Shown here piece after piece: positions 8,747 through 15,159 of a stretch of DNA of 64,000 nucleotides. The notes below the pieces were generated by a model. It was not told where the DNA came from. It did not search any database and worked only from the letters and a program-made list of their open reading frames with translations. Both the position numbers and the translations under genes were made by a program. This DNA comes from Opitutia bacterium Tous-C1TDCM (GTDB lineage Bacteria; Verrucomicrobiota; Verrucomicrobiia; Opitutales; Opitutaceae): NCBI GenBank assembly GCA_002288455.1, contig NEUS01000002.1, positions 16,797-80,796 on the forward strand, written 5' to 3'. The first letter of the stretch is position 1. The number at the start of each line of letters is the position of its first letter.

Positions 8747-8962
8747 GTGTTCCTCGGGATCGGGTCCGACCTCGAAGCGAGGCGATCGTGGCGCGAATTG
8801 ATTCCAACGATTTCCCGGCGGGCCGACCGGAACGGACGTTGGCCCCGTGGATTGGAAAAAGACCGCTTGGTCCCGCATCTCTCGAGGCGCGGGCATGCCG
8901 TCCTCGCCTCGGCGGCCGGAGCACTCAACCCACCTTTCAGCGTGCGCCGGCCGGAGGCCGGA
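8747..8962. other. Spacer between convergent transcripts
   Basis: No gene is supported here. Near the right end a GC-rich inverted repeat (CCGGCC-GGA-GGCCGG, about 8950-8960) lies just past the FliT-like stop and may help end the leftward flagellar transcript, but it has no T run on either strand. Confidence 0.4.
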
Positions 8963-9331
8963 TCAGCCGACCGCGCTGAGCTGCCGCCGCGGGGCCGCGT
9001 TCGCGTGGCCGTAGGCCGGGGCAATCTGGTTCAGCCGGCGGCGCGAACTCTGCATGGTGCCGAGTTCGGTGCGGGCGGCCTCGATCCGGGCCTCGAGCTG
9101 GGCCGAGCTTTCGTTGCGTTGGGCGCGGATCTGCCGGAGTTGCCCGGTCAGCTCCGCTCGGCCGCGAATCGATTCCGCGTGGACGGAAAGAAATTCCAGC
9201 AACGGCGCGCAGCGCCCCTGGATTTCGGCGGCCCCCGCATAGTCGCCGGCCCGCAGCGCGGCGCTCTCCTGGTCGGCCAGGTCGGCGAGCGCGGTCACCA
9301 TCCGCGCGCAGTCTTGCGCGGTTGCGGTCAT
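8963..9331 (-). CDS. FliT/FlgN-like small flagellar chaperone (putative)
   Basis: A 122-residue, mostly helical protein whose start codon overlaps the fliS stop by four bases (ATGA), so translation is coupled to FliS. Its length, Ala/Glu/Arg-rich helices and position directly after fliS match the FliT-type export chaperones that bind the filament cap protein in other flagellates. The primary sequence has no diagnostic motif, so the assignment rests on size, composition and context. An alternative is a general filament-operon protein of unknown role. Confidence 0.55.
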   Translation of the reverse strand: MTATAQDCARMVTALADLADQESAALRAGDYAGAAEIQGRCAPLLEFLSVHAESIRGRAELTGQLRQIRAQRNESSAQLEARIEAARTELGTMQSSRRRLNQIAPAYGHANAAPRRQLSAVG

Positions 9332-9756
9332 GGCCAGGCGACGCCCCGGATATGCTCCACGGAACCGCCGTCCTGCTGGGACAGCATCTGGGCCCAGGCA
9401 TCGCGCAACTCGCGCACGAGCCGCTCGACCTCGATCACGGGTTCGACCTGTTTCCGGATATTCGCCTCGAGCAGGCGCCGGTTGTGATAGTCGTACAGCC
9501 GGTGCATCGTGCGGGCGAATTCTCCGCCCACCTCCAGATTGAGGCCGTTCTGCAGTTCGCTGATGATGGCCTGCGCCTTGAGCAACTGCGTGTTGATGGT
9601 CTCGATCCGTTTCGGATCGTCGGTCCGCTCGAAGGCGTCCCGCGCCAGTGCGAGGGACTTGAGCGCACCGTCGTAGAGCATCAGGACGAGCTGCCCCGGG
9701 CTCGCGGTGAGAATAGCATTGGCGCGGTAGGTCCGCGCGTAGCCGGTGGCGACCAT
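9328..9756 (-). CDS. fliS: Flagellar export chaperone FliS
   Basis: Cytoplasmic chaperone that binds the flagellin C-terminus and keeps it unpolymerised until export. The 142-residue protein has the FliS pattern: an aromatic N-terminus (GYARTYRANAILTASPGQLVLMLYDGALKSL), then helices including INTQLLKAQAIISELQNGLN and a C-terminal LRDAWAQML segment. It lies between a FlgM-like gene (10 bases upstream) and a FliT-like gene (four-base overlap), in one leftward run with fliD. Confidence 0.95.
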   Translation of the reverse strand: MVATGYARTYRANAILTASPGQLVLMLYDGALKSLALARDAFERTDDPKRIETINTQLLKAQAIISELQNGLNLEVGGEFARTMHRLYDYHNRRLLEANIRKQVEPVIEVERLVRELRDAWAQMLSQQDGGSVEHIRGVAWP

Positions 9757-9766
9757 GGGGTCGGGC

Positions 9767-10051
9767 TCAGCTCTGGTCTTCGCTCAGGTCCGGCGCCTGG
9801 AGAATCTGCTGCGCCACGGAGCGCAACGTCTCGAACGACGGATAGGAAGAGTCCGCGGCCAACTCGCGGCCGCGGGCGACAACCTCGGGACGGATCTCGG
9901 GCTGGCGCGCCAATTCGGCGCGGAGGAAAGCGGCGCTCTCCGTCGAAATCCGGTCCGGACGCGGCGCCAAGGGGCGCGCTGCGGTCTGTCCCGCCGGGGC
10001 GACCATTTCGGGCCGGACCGGACGGTCGGTGGAAGAAGTAGAGGTAATCAT
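9767..10051 (-). CDS. FlgM-like small protein (putative anti-sigma-28 factor)
   Basis: A 94-residue protein with a flexible, Pro/Arg-rich N-terminal half and a C-terminal half containing IRPEVVARGRELAADSSYPS followed by LRSVAQQIL. That arrangement resembles the sigma-28-binding end of FlgM, in which a basic helix, a Tyr turn and a final hydrophobic helix follow a disordered export segment. It is encoded immediately upstream of fliS, and sigma-28-type promoters occur nearby. Similarity was judged by eye only, so another small filament-operon protein is possible. Confidence 0.4.
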   Translation of the reverse strand: MITSTSSTDRPVRPEMVAPAGQTAARPLAPRPDRISTESAAFLRAELARQPEIRPEVVARGRELAADSSYPSFETLRSVAQQILQAPDLSEDQS

Positions 10052-10150
10052 TGGCTAGTTCGGAGGACGTTACGGTCAGCCGCTGATGGTCGGATACAGG
10101 GGAACGCCGTTGAGGATTTTGAGAAGATATCGGACAAAAAGGGCCGGACT

Positions 10151-10870
10151 TTAGCGATTTGCGGCGGCCCGCGCCAATTCGGGATCGGCCGCGGCGCTCA
10201 GCACCGGCGGCAAGGTGGCGAACATCGCCGCGGCGGCGTAAGCCGAGAACCGCGCCGGCGACTGGAGGACCGTATGGGTCAGGTCGGCCGGCACTCCGCG
10301 CTGGTTGGAATCGAGAAAATGGCGCCGGGCGGCATTGGCGACCGCGACTTCGTCGGAGGAGAAGACATTGTCGAAGGTCCAGACCAGCCGCTGGCCGTCG
10401 ATCGAAGCCAGTTTCGCGCGGAAGCCGATCGCGATCGGCCGGTACGCGCGGTAGACGGTCACGTCGACAAAGAGCACGCCGTCGGCGGCGTACTCGCGCT
10501 GGAGGCGGGTGAAGAGATCGGGCGGCAGGGCCGAAGCCGAGGAAAACGCCTCGACCCGGAAACGGCGCAGGCTGTCCTCCCGGGAAACATTCACCACCTC
10601 GAAGCGGTGCGTGCGCTGGAGGGCGTTGGCGATTTCGACGTCGAGTTCCGCGGCCGTCTCGGCCGGCGCGACCTGGCCGCTCCACACCGGCAGCACCACC
10701 ACCCGGCGCAGGCCGCCGAGGTTGGGCTCGCTCATGAGATTCTTCGGCTCGTAAAACGGCCCCAGCCGCGCCGCATCCCGGGGGCCGGGATGCATGCAAC
10801 CGGCGAATCCCGAAACCAGGGCGGCCGCCGCCCCGCACGTCATCCAATACCGGATACCGGTCGTTTTCAT
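10151..10870 (-). CDS. Lipoprotein with CsgG/TolB-like fold signature, in fliD operon
   Basis: A 239-residue predicted lipoprotein. The signal peptide ends in the lipobox GFAGC, giving an acylated Cys at about residue 25. The mature part contains RRVVVLPVWSG followed by repeated helix-strand units (LDVEIANALQRTHRFEVVNVS), a pattern seen in CsgG/FlgT/TolB-N type proteins. The ATG at 10870 overlaps the fliD stop by one base (TGATG), so it is translationally coupled to FliD. The longer ORF from 11305 overlaps fliD and is rejected. A role in an outer-membrane flagellar structure is plausible but unproven. Confidence 0.75.
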   Translation of the reverse strand: MKTTGIRYWMTCGAAAALVSGFAGCMHPGPRDAARLGPFYEPKNLMSEPNLGGLRRVVVLPVWSGQVAPAETAAELDVEIANALQRTHRFEVVNVSREDSLRRFRVEAFSSASALPPDLFTRLQREYAADGVLFVDVTVYRAYRPIAIGFRAKLASIDGQRLVWTFDNVFSSDEVAVANAARRHFLDSNQRGVPADLTHTVLQSPARFSAYAAAAMFATLPPVLSAAADPELARAAANR

Positions 10871-12594
10871 CAGCGGGAAAGTTGGCCGATCATGCCGTCG
10901 AGCGCGGTCTGCTGCTGCTTGATCTTGGATTGGGCGCTTTCCATCGCGATGAACGCCGACTCCAGCAGGGAACGCTGCTGCGTCAACCGGCGGTCGATCG
11001 CGGCGATCTGTTCGTCGAGGCCGGAGTTCGTCTTCGTCAGGCGCTCTTTCTGGTCGTCGTTCTGCTCGAGGATCTTGTCGAGAAACGTGTCGAACTTCGC
11101 CGCAAAGCCCGTGGTCGCGGTGCTGAAGAATTCGCCGACGTCCGTGGTCGAATTCTGGAGCGCGTCCGTCAGCAGGGTCGCGTTTTCCACCTCGAGTTCG
11201 TTGGTGCCCGCCTTGAAGTCGATGCCGAGGTCGTTGAGCCGCGTGATCGACCCCGCCAGGCCGCCGATCGAGGCGAAGGCCATCGTGCGCAGCGACCGCG
11301 ACCAATCCTGGATCTCGCGGTTGCCCGCGAGCGCGGCGGTCGTGACCTTGCCCTTGCCGTCGGACGAGACCCGCGTGTTCGTGTCGATGAACTGCTGGAC
11401 CGAATTGAAGCTTTCGATGAAGGCGTCGATCTTGCCCCGCATCGCGGTCGCGTCCGCCGCCACCGCGATCGTCTCCGTCGTTTCCGACTTCACCTCGACG
11501 ACGAGGCCCGCGATCCCGTGCGCCGAGACATCGAGCGAGTTGCTCGCGGAGGAGAGCGTGTCGCCGCCGTTGATCGTGAACTCGGCGTTGTCCCCGCGCG
11601 CGAACGTCGTGCCCGACGTCAACCCGAGCGCCCCGAGCAGCCCGCCCGCGGATTCGCTGACGGAAATCCCGAGGTCACCCGTGCTCTCGTTGGCGAGTTG
11701 CACGCGGTCGTTGACCGCGTCGTAGACGGCGCTGACGCCGGCGGCGGAATTGTTGATCCGCTGCAGCACGGCGGAGAGGGAGTCGGTGTTGACGTTGTAG
11801 GCGATGCTCGTGCCGTTGATCGCGAAGGTGCCGTTGCCGGAACCGTCGACCGCCGTCACCGCCGTCGCGAGATTGGCGTTGGCCAAGGTCGCCGAGGGCT
11901 TGAGCACCCCGAGTTTTCCGGAACTCTCGACCGTGGCCGTGCCGTTGTTGCCGAGCTTGAGCGCGCGGAGAAAATTGGAGGTGTCGTTGGCGGCGCCCAG
12001 CAGCACCGTGCCGCTGCCGCTGGTCAGACTGACTTTGTCGTTCGTGGCGTCGTACGCGGCCGTCACGTCGCCGCCCGTCGCCGTGGCGATCGCGGTGAAC
12101 ACCGTCTCCAGGGAATCGGTCAGGGCGACCGCGACCTGCTGGCCGTTGACCGTGAACGTGCCGGCGGTCACCGCCTGGCTGATCGGCAGATTCGCCACCG
12201 TCAGCGCCGAAACGTCCGCGCTGGCCGCCAGGGGGCTGCCGCGGTCGCTCGCGCCGGTGAGGGTCGCGCTGGTGGCCAGCTGGGAAACCGCGATGCGGTA
12301 GGAGCCGGGCGCCGTGTCGGAGGCCGCCGTGGCGCCCCAGGTGGAGCCGGCCGTGCCCGAGGTCGCCGTCCGCTGTCCGAAGAGACTGCCGGCTTTCAAG
12401 GCGGCCGCGGCGTCGTTCAACGTCGTGAGCCGCGTGCCCAGCGTGCCCAGCAGCGAGTTCTTCGAGACGTTCTCGATCCGCTCGGCCTCCAGCCGGGCCG
12501 CCGGGGCGCGCTCGAGCTCCATGATCTGGTCGGTGAAGGTCTTCCAATCGAAGTTGGAAGCGAGACCGGCGACTTGGAGACTGGTGGAAGGCAT
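10870..12594 (-). CDS. fliD: Flagellar filament cap protein FliD
   Basis: Cap protein (HAP2) that sits at the filament tip and folds exported flagellin subunits into place. The 574-residue protein has the FliD N-terminal domain (LASNFDWKTFTDQIMELERAPAARLE), a variable surface domain rich in Thr, Ser and Asn in the middle, and a C-terminal helical domain ending in a heptad-like stretch that begins GLDEQIAAIDRRL. Its start lies 37 bases downstream of a strong sigma-28-like promoter that diverges from the first flagellin promoter. The lipoprotein gene overlaps its stop. Confidence 0.95.
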   Translation of the reverse strand: MPSTSLQVAGLASNFDWKTFTDQIMELERAPAARLEAERIENVSKNSLLGTLGTRLTTLNDAAAALKAGSLFGQRTATSGTAGSTWGATAASDTAPGSYRIAVSQLATSATLTGASDRGSPLAASADVSALTVANLPISQAVTAGTFTVNGQQVAVALTDSLETVFTAIATATGGDVTAAYDATNDKVSLTSGSGTVLLGAANDTSNFLRALKLGNNGTATVESSGKLGVLKPSATLANANLATAVTAVDGSGNGTFAINGTSIAYNVNTDSLSAVLQRINNSAAGVSAVYDAVNDRVQLANESTGDLGISVSESAGGLLGALGLTSGTTFARGDNAEFTINGGDTLSSASNSLDVSAHGIAGLVVEVKSETTETIAVAADATAMRGKIDAFIESFNSVQQFIDTNTRVSSDGKGKVTTAALAGNREIQDWSRSLRTMAFASIGGLAGSITRLNDLGIDFKAGTNELEVENATLLTDALQNSTTDVGEFFSTATTGFAAKFDTFLDKILEQNDDQKERLTKTNSGLDEQIAAIDRRLTQQRSLLESAFIAMESAQSKIKQQQTALDGMIGQLSR

Positions 12595-12630
12595 GGCGGA
12601 AGGAGAAAAGGGCGGGACTGCCCGCTCCCT

Positions 12631-12657
12631 ATATCGGCACGCGCGCAGTCGGCTTGA
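12631..12657 (-). promoter_or_regulatory. Sigma-28-type promoter for fliD
   Basis: Read on the minus strand: TCAA, 15 bases, then GCCGATAT. The enterobacterial FliA consensus is TAAA-N15-GCCGATAA, so this matches 3 of 4 and 7 of 8 positions at exact spacing. The expected transcription start is near base 12624, about 30 bases before the fliD ATG. Confidence 0.75.
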
Positions 12658-12716
12658 GGCCGCCGGGGTTTAGAAAAAACTTCGGATCAAACGCAGATAA
12701 ATCTTGCACAATCGCG

Positions 12717-12744
12717 TAAAGGTTTACCCGCCCCGCGACGATAG
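12717..12744 (+). promoter_or_regulatory. Sigma-28-type promoter for flagellin gene 1
   Basis: TAAA, 16 bases, then GACGATAG. The -35 element is perfect and the -10 element matches 6 of 8 positions of GCCGATAA; spacing is one base longer than consensus. The expected start is near 12751, which gives a leader of about 95 bases before the flagellin ATG at 12847. It diverges from the fliD promoter. Confidence 0.65.
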
Positions 12745-12773
12745 CTGGTCCTGTCGGGAAAAATGTCCTGACC

Positions 12774-12846
12774 GGCGCGATCCGGAGCCGCTCCCCCGGA
12801 TACGAATGTGACACGGACGTCACGCTTAGCATCAAGGAAGATCATC
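12774..12846 (+). promoter_or_regulatory. Structured 5' leader of flagellin mRNA 1 (CsrA-like two-site layout)
   Basis: After the box GGCGCGATCCGG come two hairpins. Hairpin I has arms ATCCGG (12780-12785) and CCGGAT (12796-12801). Hairpin II is GTGAC-ACGGAC-GTCAC (12808-12823) and exposes a GGA in its six-base loop. The ribosome-binding site AAGGAAG (12834-12840) supplies a second GGA. The second flagellin gene has the same layout at the same distance from its ATG, with a compensatory base-pair change in hairpin II. In Bacillus, CsrA represses hag through just such a hairpin-loop GGA plus a site at the Shine-Dalgarno; assigning CsrA here is inference. Confidence 0.6.
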
Positions 12847-13662
12847 ATGTCAGTTGTCATCAACACGAACTTCGCTGCCACCGTGGCGGCGAACAACCTC
12901 GCCGCCTCCAACGCTTCGTTGCAGAAGAGCCTCAACCGGCTCTCCAGCGGCTCCAAGATTGTCACCCCGGCGGACGACGCCGGCGGCCTGGCCGTCTCCA
13001 TGAAATTGTCCGCCGCCGCCCGCCGCCAGGGCGCGGTCACGACCAACATCGGCAACGCCGTCTCCTTCCTGCAGACGCAGGACGGTGTGCTCAAAGTCGC
13101 CGGCAAGGTGCTCGACCGCATGGGCGAGCTGAAGACCCTCTACGCCGATCCGACCAAGAGCTCGAGCGATCTCGCCAACTACGACTCGGAGTTCACCGAA
13201 CTCCAGACGCAGCTGAGCGACCTCGCCACCGAGGAGTTCAACTCCGTGTCGCTCTTCGGCAGCGGCGACCTCAGTGTCAGCGTGACCGAAGACGGCGCCA
13301 CCTCGGTGTCGATCCTCGGCCGCGACCTGTCCGGCACCGCCGCAGGCATCGGAGCCCTGACGGACACGGGCGTCGCCTCCCTCGGCGACATCGACCTCTC
13401 CGACATCACCACGGCCATCCAGCATGTCGCCACGTTCCGCGCCGAGAACGGTGCGGAACAGAGCCGCTTCGGCTTCGCCGCCGAATTGCTCACGGTCAAC
13501 AAAGCCAACCTCGAGGCCGCCTCGAGCCGGATCACGGATGTGGATGTGGCCTCGGAATCGACCCAGCTCGCCCGCTGGAATATTCTGGTCCAGTCCGGCA
13601 CCGCGATGCTCTCGCAGGCCAACCAGAGCACGCAGATCGCCCTCCGCCTCATCGGCGGCTAA
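12847..13662 (+). CDS. Flagellin (first of two tandem copies)
   Basis: Structural subunit of the flagellar filament, exported by the flagellar type III system. The 271-residue protein is short: the conserved N-terminal helices (MSVVINTN, LNRLSSGSKIVTPADDAGGLAVS) and C-terminal helices (SRITDVDVASESTQLARWNILVQSGTAML) are joined by only a small middle domain, so the D2/D3 surface domains of enterobacterial flagellin are missing. The start at 12847 is set by the flagellin N-terminus and by AAGGAAG six bases upstream; the ORF-track start at 12808 adds leader sequence. Ser/Thr residues in the middle domain are candidate sites for pseudaminic-acid modification. Confidence 0.97.
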   Translation: MSVVINTNFAATVAANNLAASNASLQKSLNRLSSGSKIVTPADDAGGLAVSMKLSAAARRQGAVTTNIGNAVSFLQTQDGVLKVAGKVLDRMGELKTLYADPTKSSSDLANYDSEFTELQTQLSDLATEEFNSVSLFGSGDLSVSVTEDGATSVSILGRDLSGTAAGIGALTDTGVASLGDIDLSDITTAIQHVATFRAENGAEQSRFGFAAELLTVNKANLEAASSRITDVDVASESTQLARWNILVQSGTAMLSQANQSTQIALRLIGG

Positions 13663-13950
13663 GCGGGCCCGCCCTGAACCGCGGCGCGGCGGGAGCAGTT
13701 TCCCGCCGCCCGCCCGGGCCCCGGCTTCCCGCCGGGTCCGCCCAGGGGCCGTAGTCAGCCACTTTGCAGTGTCAGTCGTAAGTCCGCTCCGCCGGTCCGG
13801 TTCGCCGGGTCGCCGACGGGGCCGAGCCAGTGTTCGTCAGTTCATTGAAAGTTAATCCGACGGCTTGGGGAGCGTTTCCTGAACACACCCTGAGGTGGCG
13901 CGCTGCATTGCGGCAGCTCGTCCTGAAACTTTGCGGCCCTTGCCGCAGAC
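13663..13950 (+). other. Spacer between flagellin genes
   Basis: No gene is supported in these 288 bases. It holds a nine-pair hairpin just after fliC1 (13686-13709) and, near 13894-13910, a sigma-54-like element TGGCGCG-CTGCA-TTGCG whose GG-to-GC spacing is 11 rather than 10. No sigma-28 element was found in front of the second flagellin. Confidence 0.5.
13686..13709 (+). terminator. Hairpin after flagellin gene 1, without T run
   Basis: Perfect arms GCGGCGGGA / TCCCGCCGC with loop GCAGTT lie 23 bases after the stop codon. No T run follows, so it may be an mRNA 3'-end stabiliser or processing signal rather than a true terminator. Confidence 0.45.
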
Positions 13951-14023
13951 GGCGCGATCCGGCGCCGACCAAACCGGATACGTGGCGACGACGGACAGTC
14001 GCACCCATCAAGGAAACGATACC
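13951..14023 (+). promoter_or_regulatory. Structured 5' leader of flagellin mRNA 2 (CsrA-like two-site layout)
   Basis: This leader is homologous to 12774-12846 and, like it, is 73 bases from the box GGCGCGATCCGG to the ATG. Hairpin I is ATCCGG (13957-13962) with CCGGAT (13974-13979). Hairpin II is GCGAC with GTCGC (13985-14002) and carries ACGGAC in its loop. Relative to gene 1 a T-A pair in the hairpin II stem became C-G, while the loop stayed constant. AAGGAAA precedes the ATG and lies in the shared ten-base string CATCAAGGAA. Confidence 0.6.
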
Positions 14024-14836
14024 ATGTCAGTCGTGATTAATACCAACTACGCAGCTACGGTTGCCTCCAACAACCTGGCTGCTTCGAATGCCTCCCTGCA
14101 ACGGAGCCTCAACCGGCTCTCGAGCGGCTCGAAAATCGTGAACCCGTCGGATGACGCCGGCGGTCTCGCGGTCTCGATGAAGTTGTCCGCCGCGGCGCGC
14201 CGTCAAGGTGCGACCGAGACGAACATCGGCAATTCCGTATCCTACCTGCAGACGCAGGACGGTGCCCTCAAGGTGGCGGCGAAGGTCCTCGATCGTATGA
14301 GCGAGCTGAAGACCCTCTACGCCGATCCCACCAAGAGCTCCAGCGATCTCGCGAACTACGACTCGGAGTTCACCGAACTCCAGACGCAGCTCACGGACAT
14401 CTCCGGGGAAACGTTCAACAGCGTCGCTCTCTTCGGCAGCGCCGGCCTCTCGGTCGACGTGACCGAGGACGCGGCCACGAGCGTCACCGTCAAGGGCCGC
14501 GACCTCTCCGGGTCCGCGGACGGCGTCGGCACTCTGACCGACACCGGCGTCAGCTCTCTCGGGGACATCGACCTGAGCGACATCACCGATGCGATCGAGA
14601 ATGTGGCCACGTTCCGCGCCGAAAACGGCGCCGAGCAGAGCCATCTTGGCTTCGCTTCGGAATTGCTGTCGGTCAACAAGGCCAACCTGGAGGCCGCCTC
14701 GAGCCGCATCACGGATGTGGACGTCGCATCGGAATCGACCCAGCTCGCACGCTGGAACATTCTGGTGCAGTCCGGCACCGCGATGCTGTCGCAGGCCAAC
14801 CAGAGCGCGCAGAGCGCTCTCCGCCTCATCGGCTAA
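14024..14836 (+). CDS. Flagellin (second tandem copy)
   Basis: A 270-residue filament subunit, clearly a paralogue of the preceding gene: the N- and C-terminal helical regions are nearly identical, and differences cluster in the middle domain (for example LTDISGETFNSVALFGSAGL here against LSDLATEEFNSVSLFGSGDL in copy 1). Like copy 1 it lacks large surface domains. The start at 14024 matches the family N-terminus; the ORF-track start at 13895 runs through the structured leader. The gene has its own leader but no visible sigma-28 promoter, so it may be read from the first promoter or use another sigma factor. Confidence 0.97.
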   Translation: MSVVINTNYAATVASNNLAASNASLQRSLNRLSSGSKIVNPSDDAGGLAVSMKLSAAARRQGATETNIGNSVSYLQTQDGALKVAAKVLDRMSELKTLYADPTKSSSDLANYDSEFTELQTQLTDISGETFNSVALFGSAGLSVDVTEDAATSVTVKGRDLSGSADGVGTLTDTGVSSLGDIDLSDITDAIENVATFRAENGAEQSHLGFASELLSVNKANLEAASSRITDVDVASESTQLARWNILVQSGTAMLSQANQSAQSALRLIG

Positions 14837-14871
14837 TCCATCCACTCAGGGATAGTCCTGATTCGCCCAAT

Positions 14872-14899
14872 CCTGGCCACCGTTCACCCGGTGGCCAGG
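14872..14899 (+). terminator. Hairpin after flagellin gene 2, without T run
   Basis: Perfect ten-base arms CCTGGCCACC / GGTGGCCAGG with an eight-base loop lie 35 bases after the stop codon. No T run follows. It may be a 3'-end stability element or the start of the folded RNA region described next. Confidence 0.5.
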
Positions 14900-15064
14900 C
14901 TACGGGAAAATCGGCGACCGCCCCTGCGGAGGCCCCGGTGAGTGCGGGGCTGGTCGGCGCAAGTCCATTCCCACGGACGCAACGCCTGCCGGTCACAGCA
15001 CCTGAAAGAGGCAAACGATTCGAAAGAAACGTAGTTCAAGGCCCCGGCTCACAACCGGGGCCTT
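14900..15064 (+). ncRNA. Candidate structured RNA ending in a switch-like terminator
   Basis: About 165 bases without a gene but dense in foldable elements: GCCCC/GGGGC around 14932-14949; GGC-GCAA-GTCC with GGAC-GCAAC-GCC (14956-14986), a stem with an internal loop; CCT-GAAAG-AGG (15001-15011); and a GAAA-tetraloop hairpin CGATTC/GAAACG (15016-15031). It ends in an intrinsic terminator. The nine bases AGGCCCCGG at 14930-14938 repeat the terminator's 5' arm, so they could pair with its 3' arm instead. No known riboswitch family could be assigned by eye. Confidence 0.4.
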
Positions 15065-15070
15065 CGCGTT
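15038..15070 (+). terminator. Intrinsic terminator upstream of the GT41 gene
   Basis: Perfect ten-base arms AAGGCCCCGG / CCGGGGCCTT with loop CTCACAA are followed by CGCGTTTT. It lies 200 bases after fliC2 and 90 bases before the GT41 start, so it either ends the flagellin transcript or attenuates the glycosyltransferase. Confidence 0.8.
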
Positions 15071-15159
15071 TTCAGGAGTCGGCGACCGCGGCCCGCGTTT
15101 CCGCCCGCCTCCTTCCCATTGACTCAACGCCTCCCCTCGCCCTCCTCTCCTCCGCCGCA

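Noticed and set aside
13894-13910. Sigma-54 promoter for flagellin 2
   Set aside because: TGGCGCG-CTGCA-TTGCG has one base too many between GG and GC; sigma-54 promoters tolerate this poorly, so it is mentioned only as a hint.
14900-15064. c-di-GMP-I riboswitch
   Set aside because: Fragments like GGCAAAC...TTCGAAAG and GGACGCAACGCC are present, but their order is reversed relative to the aptamer, and the P1/P3 partners cannot be drawn, so only an unassigned structured RNA is reported.
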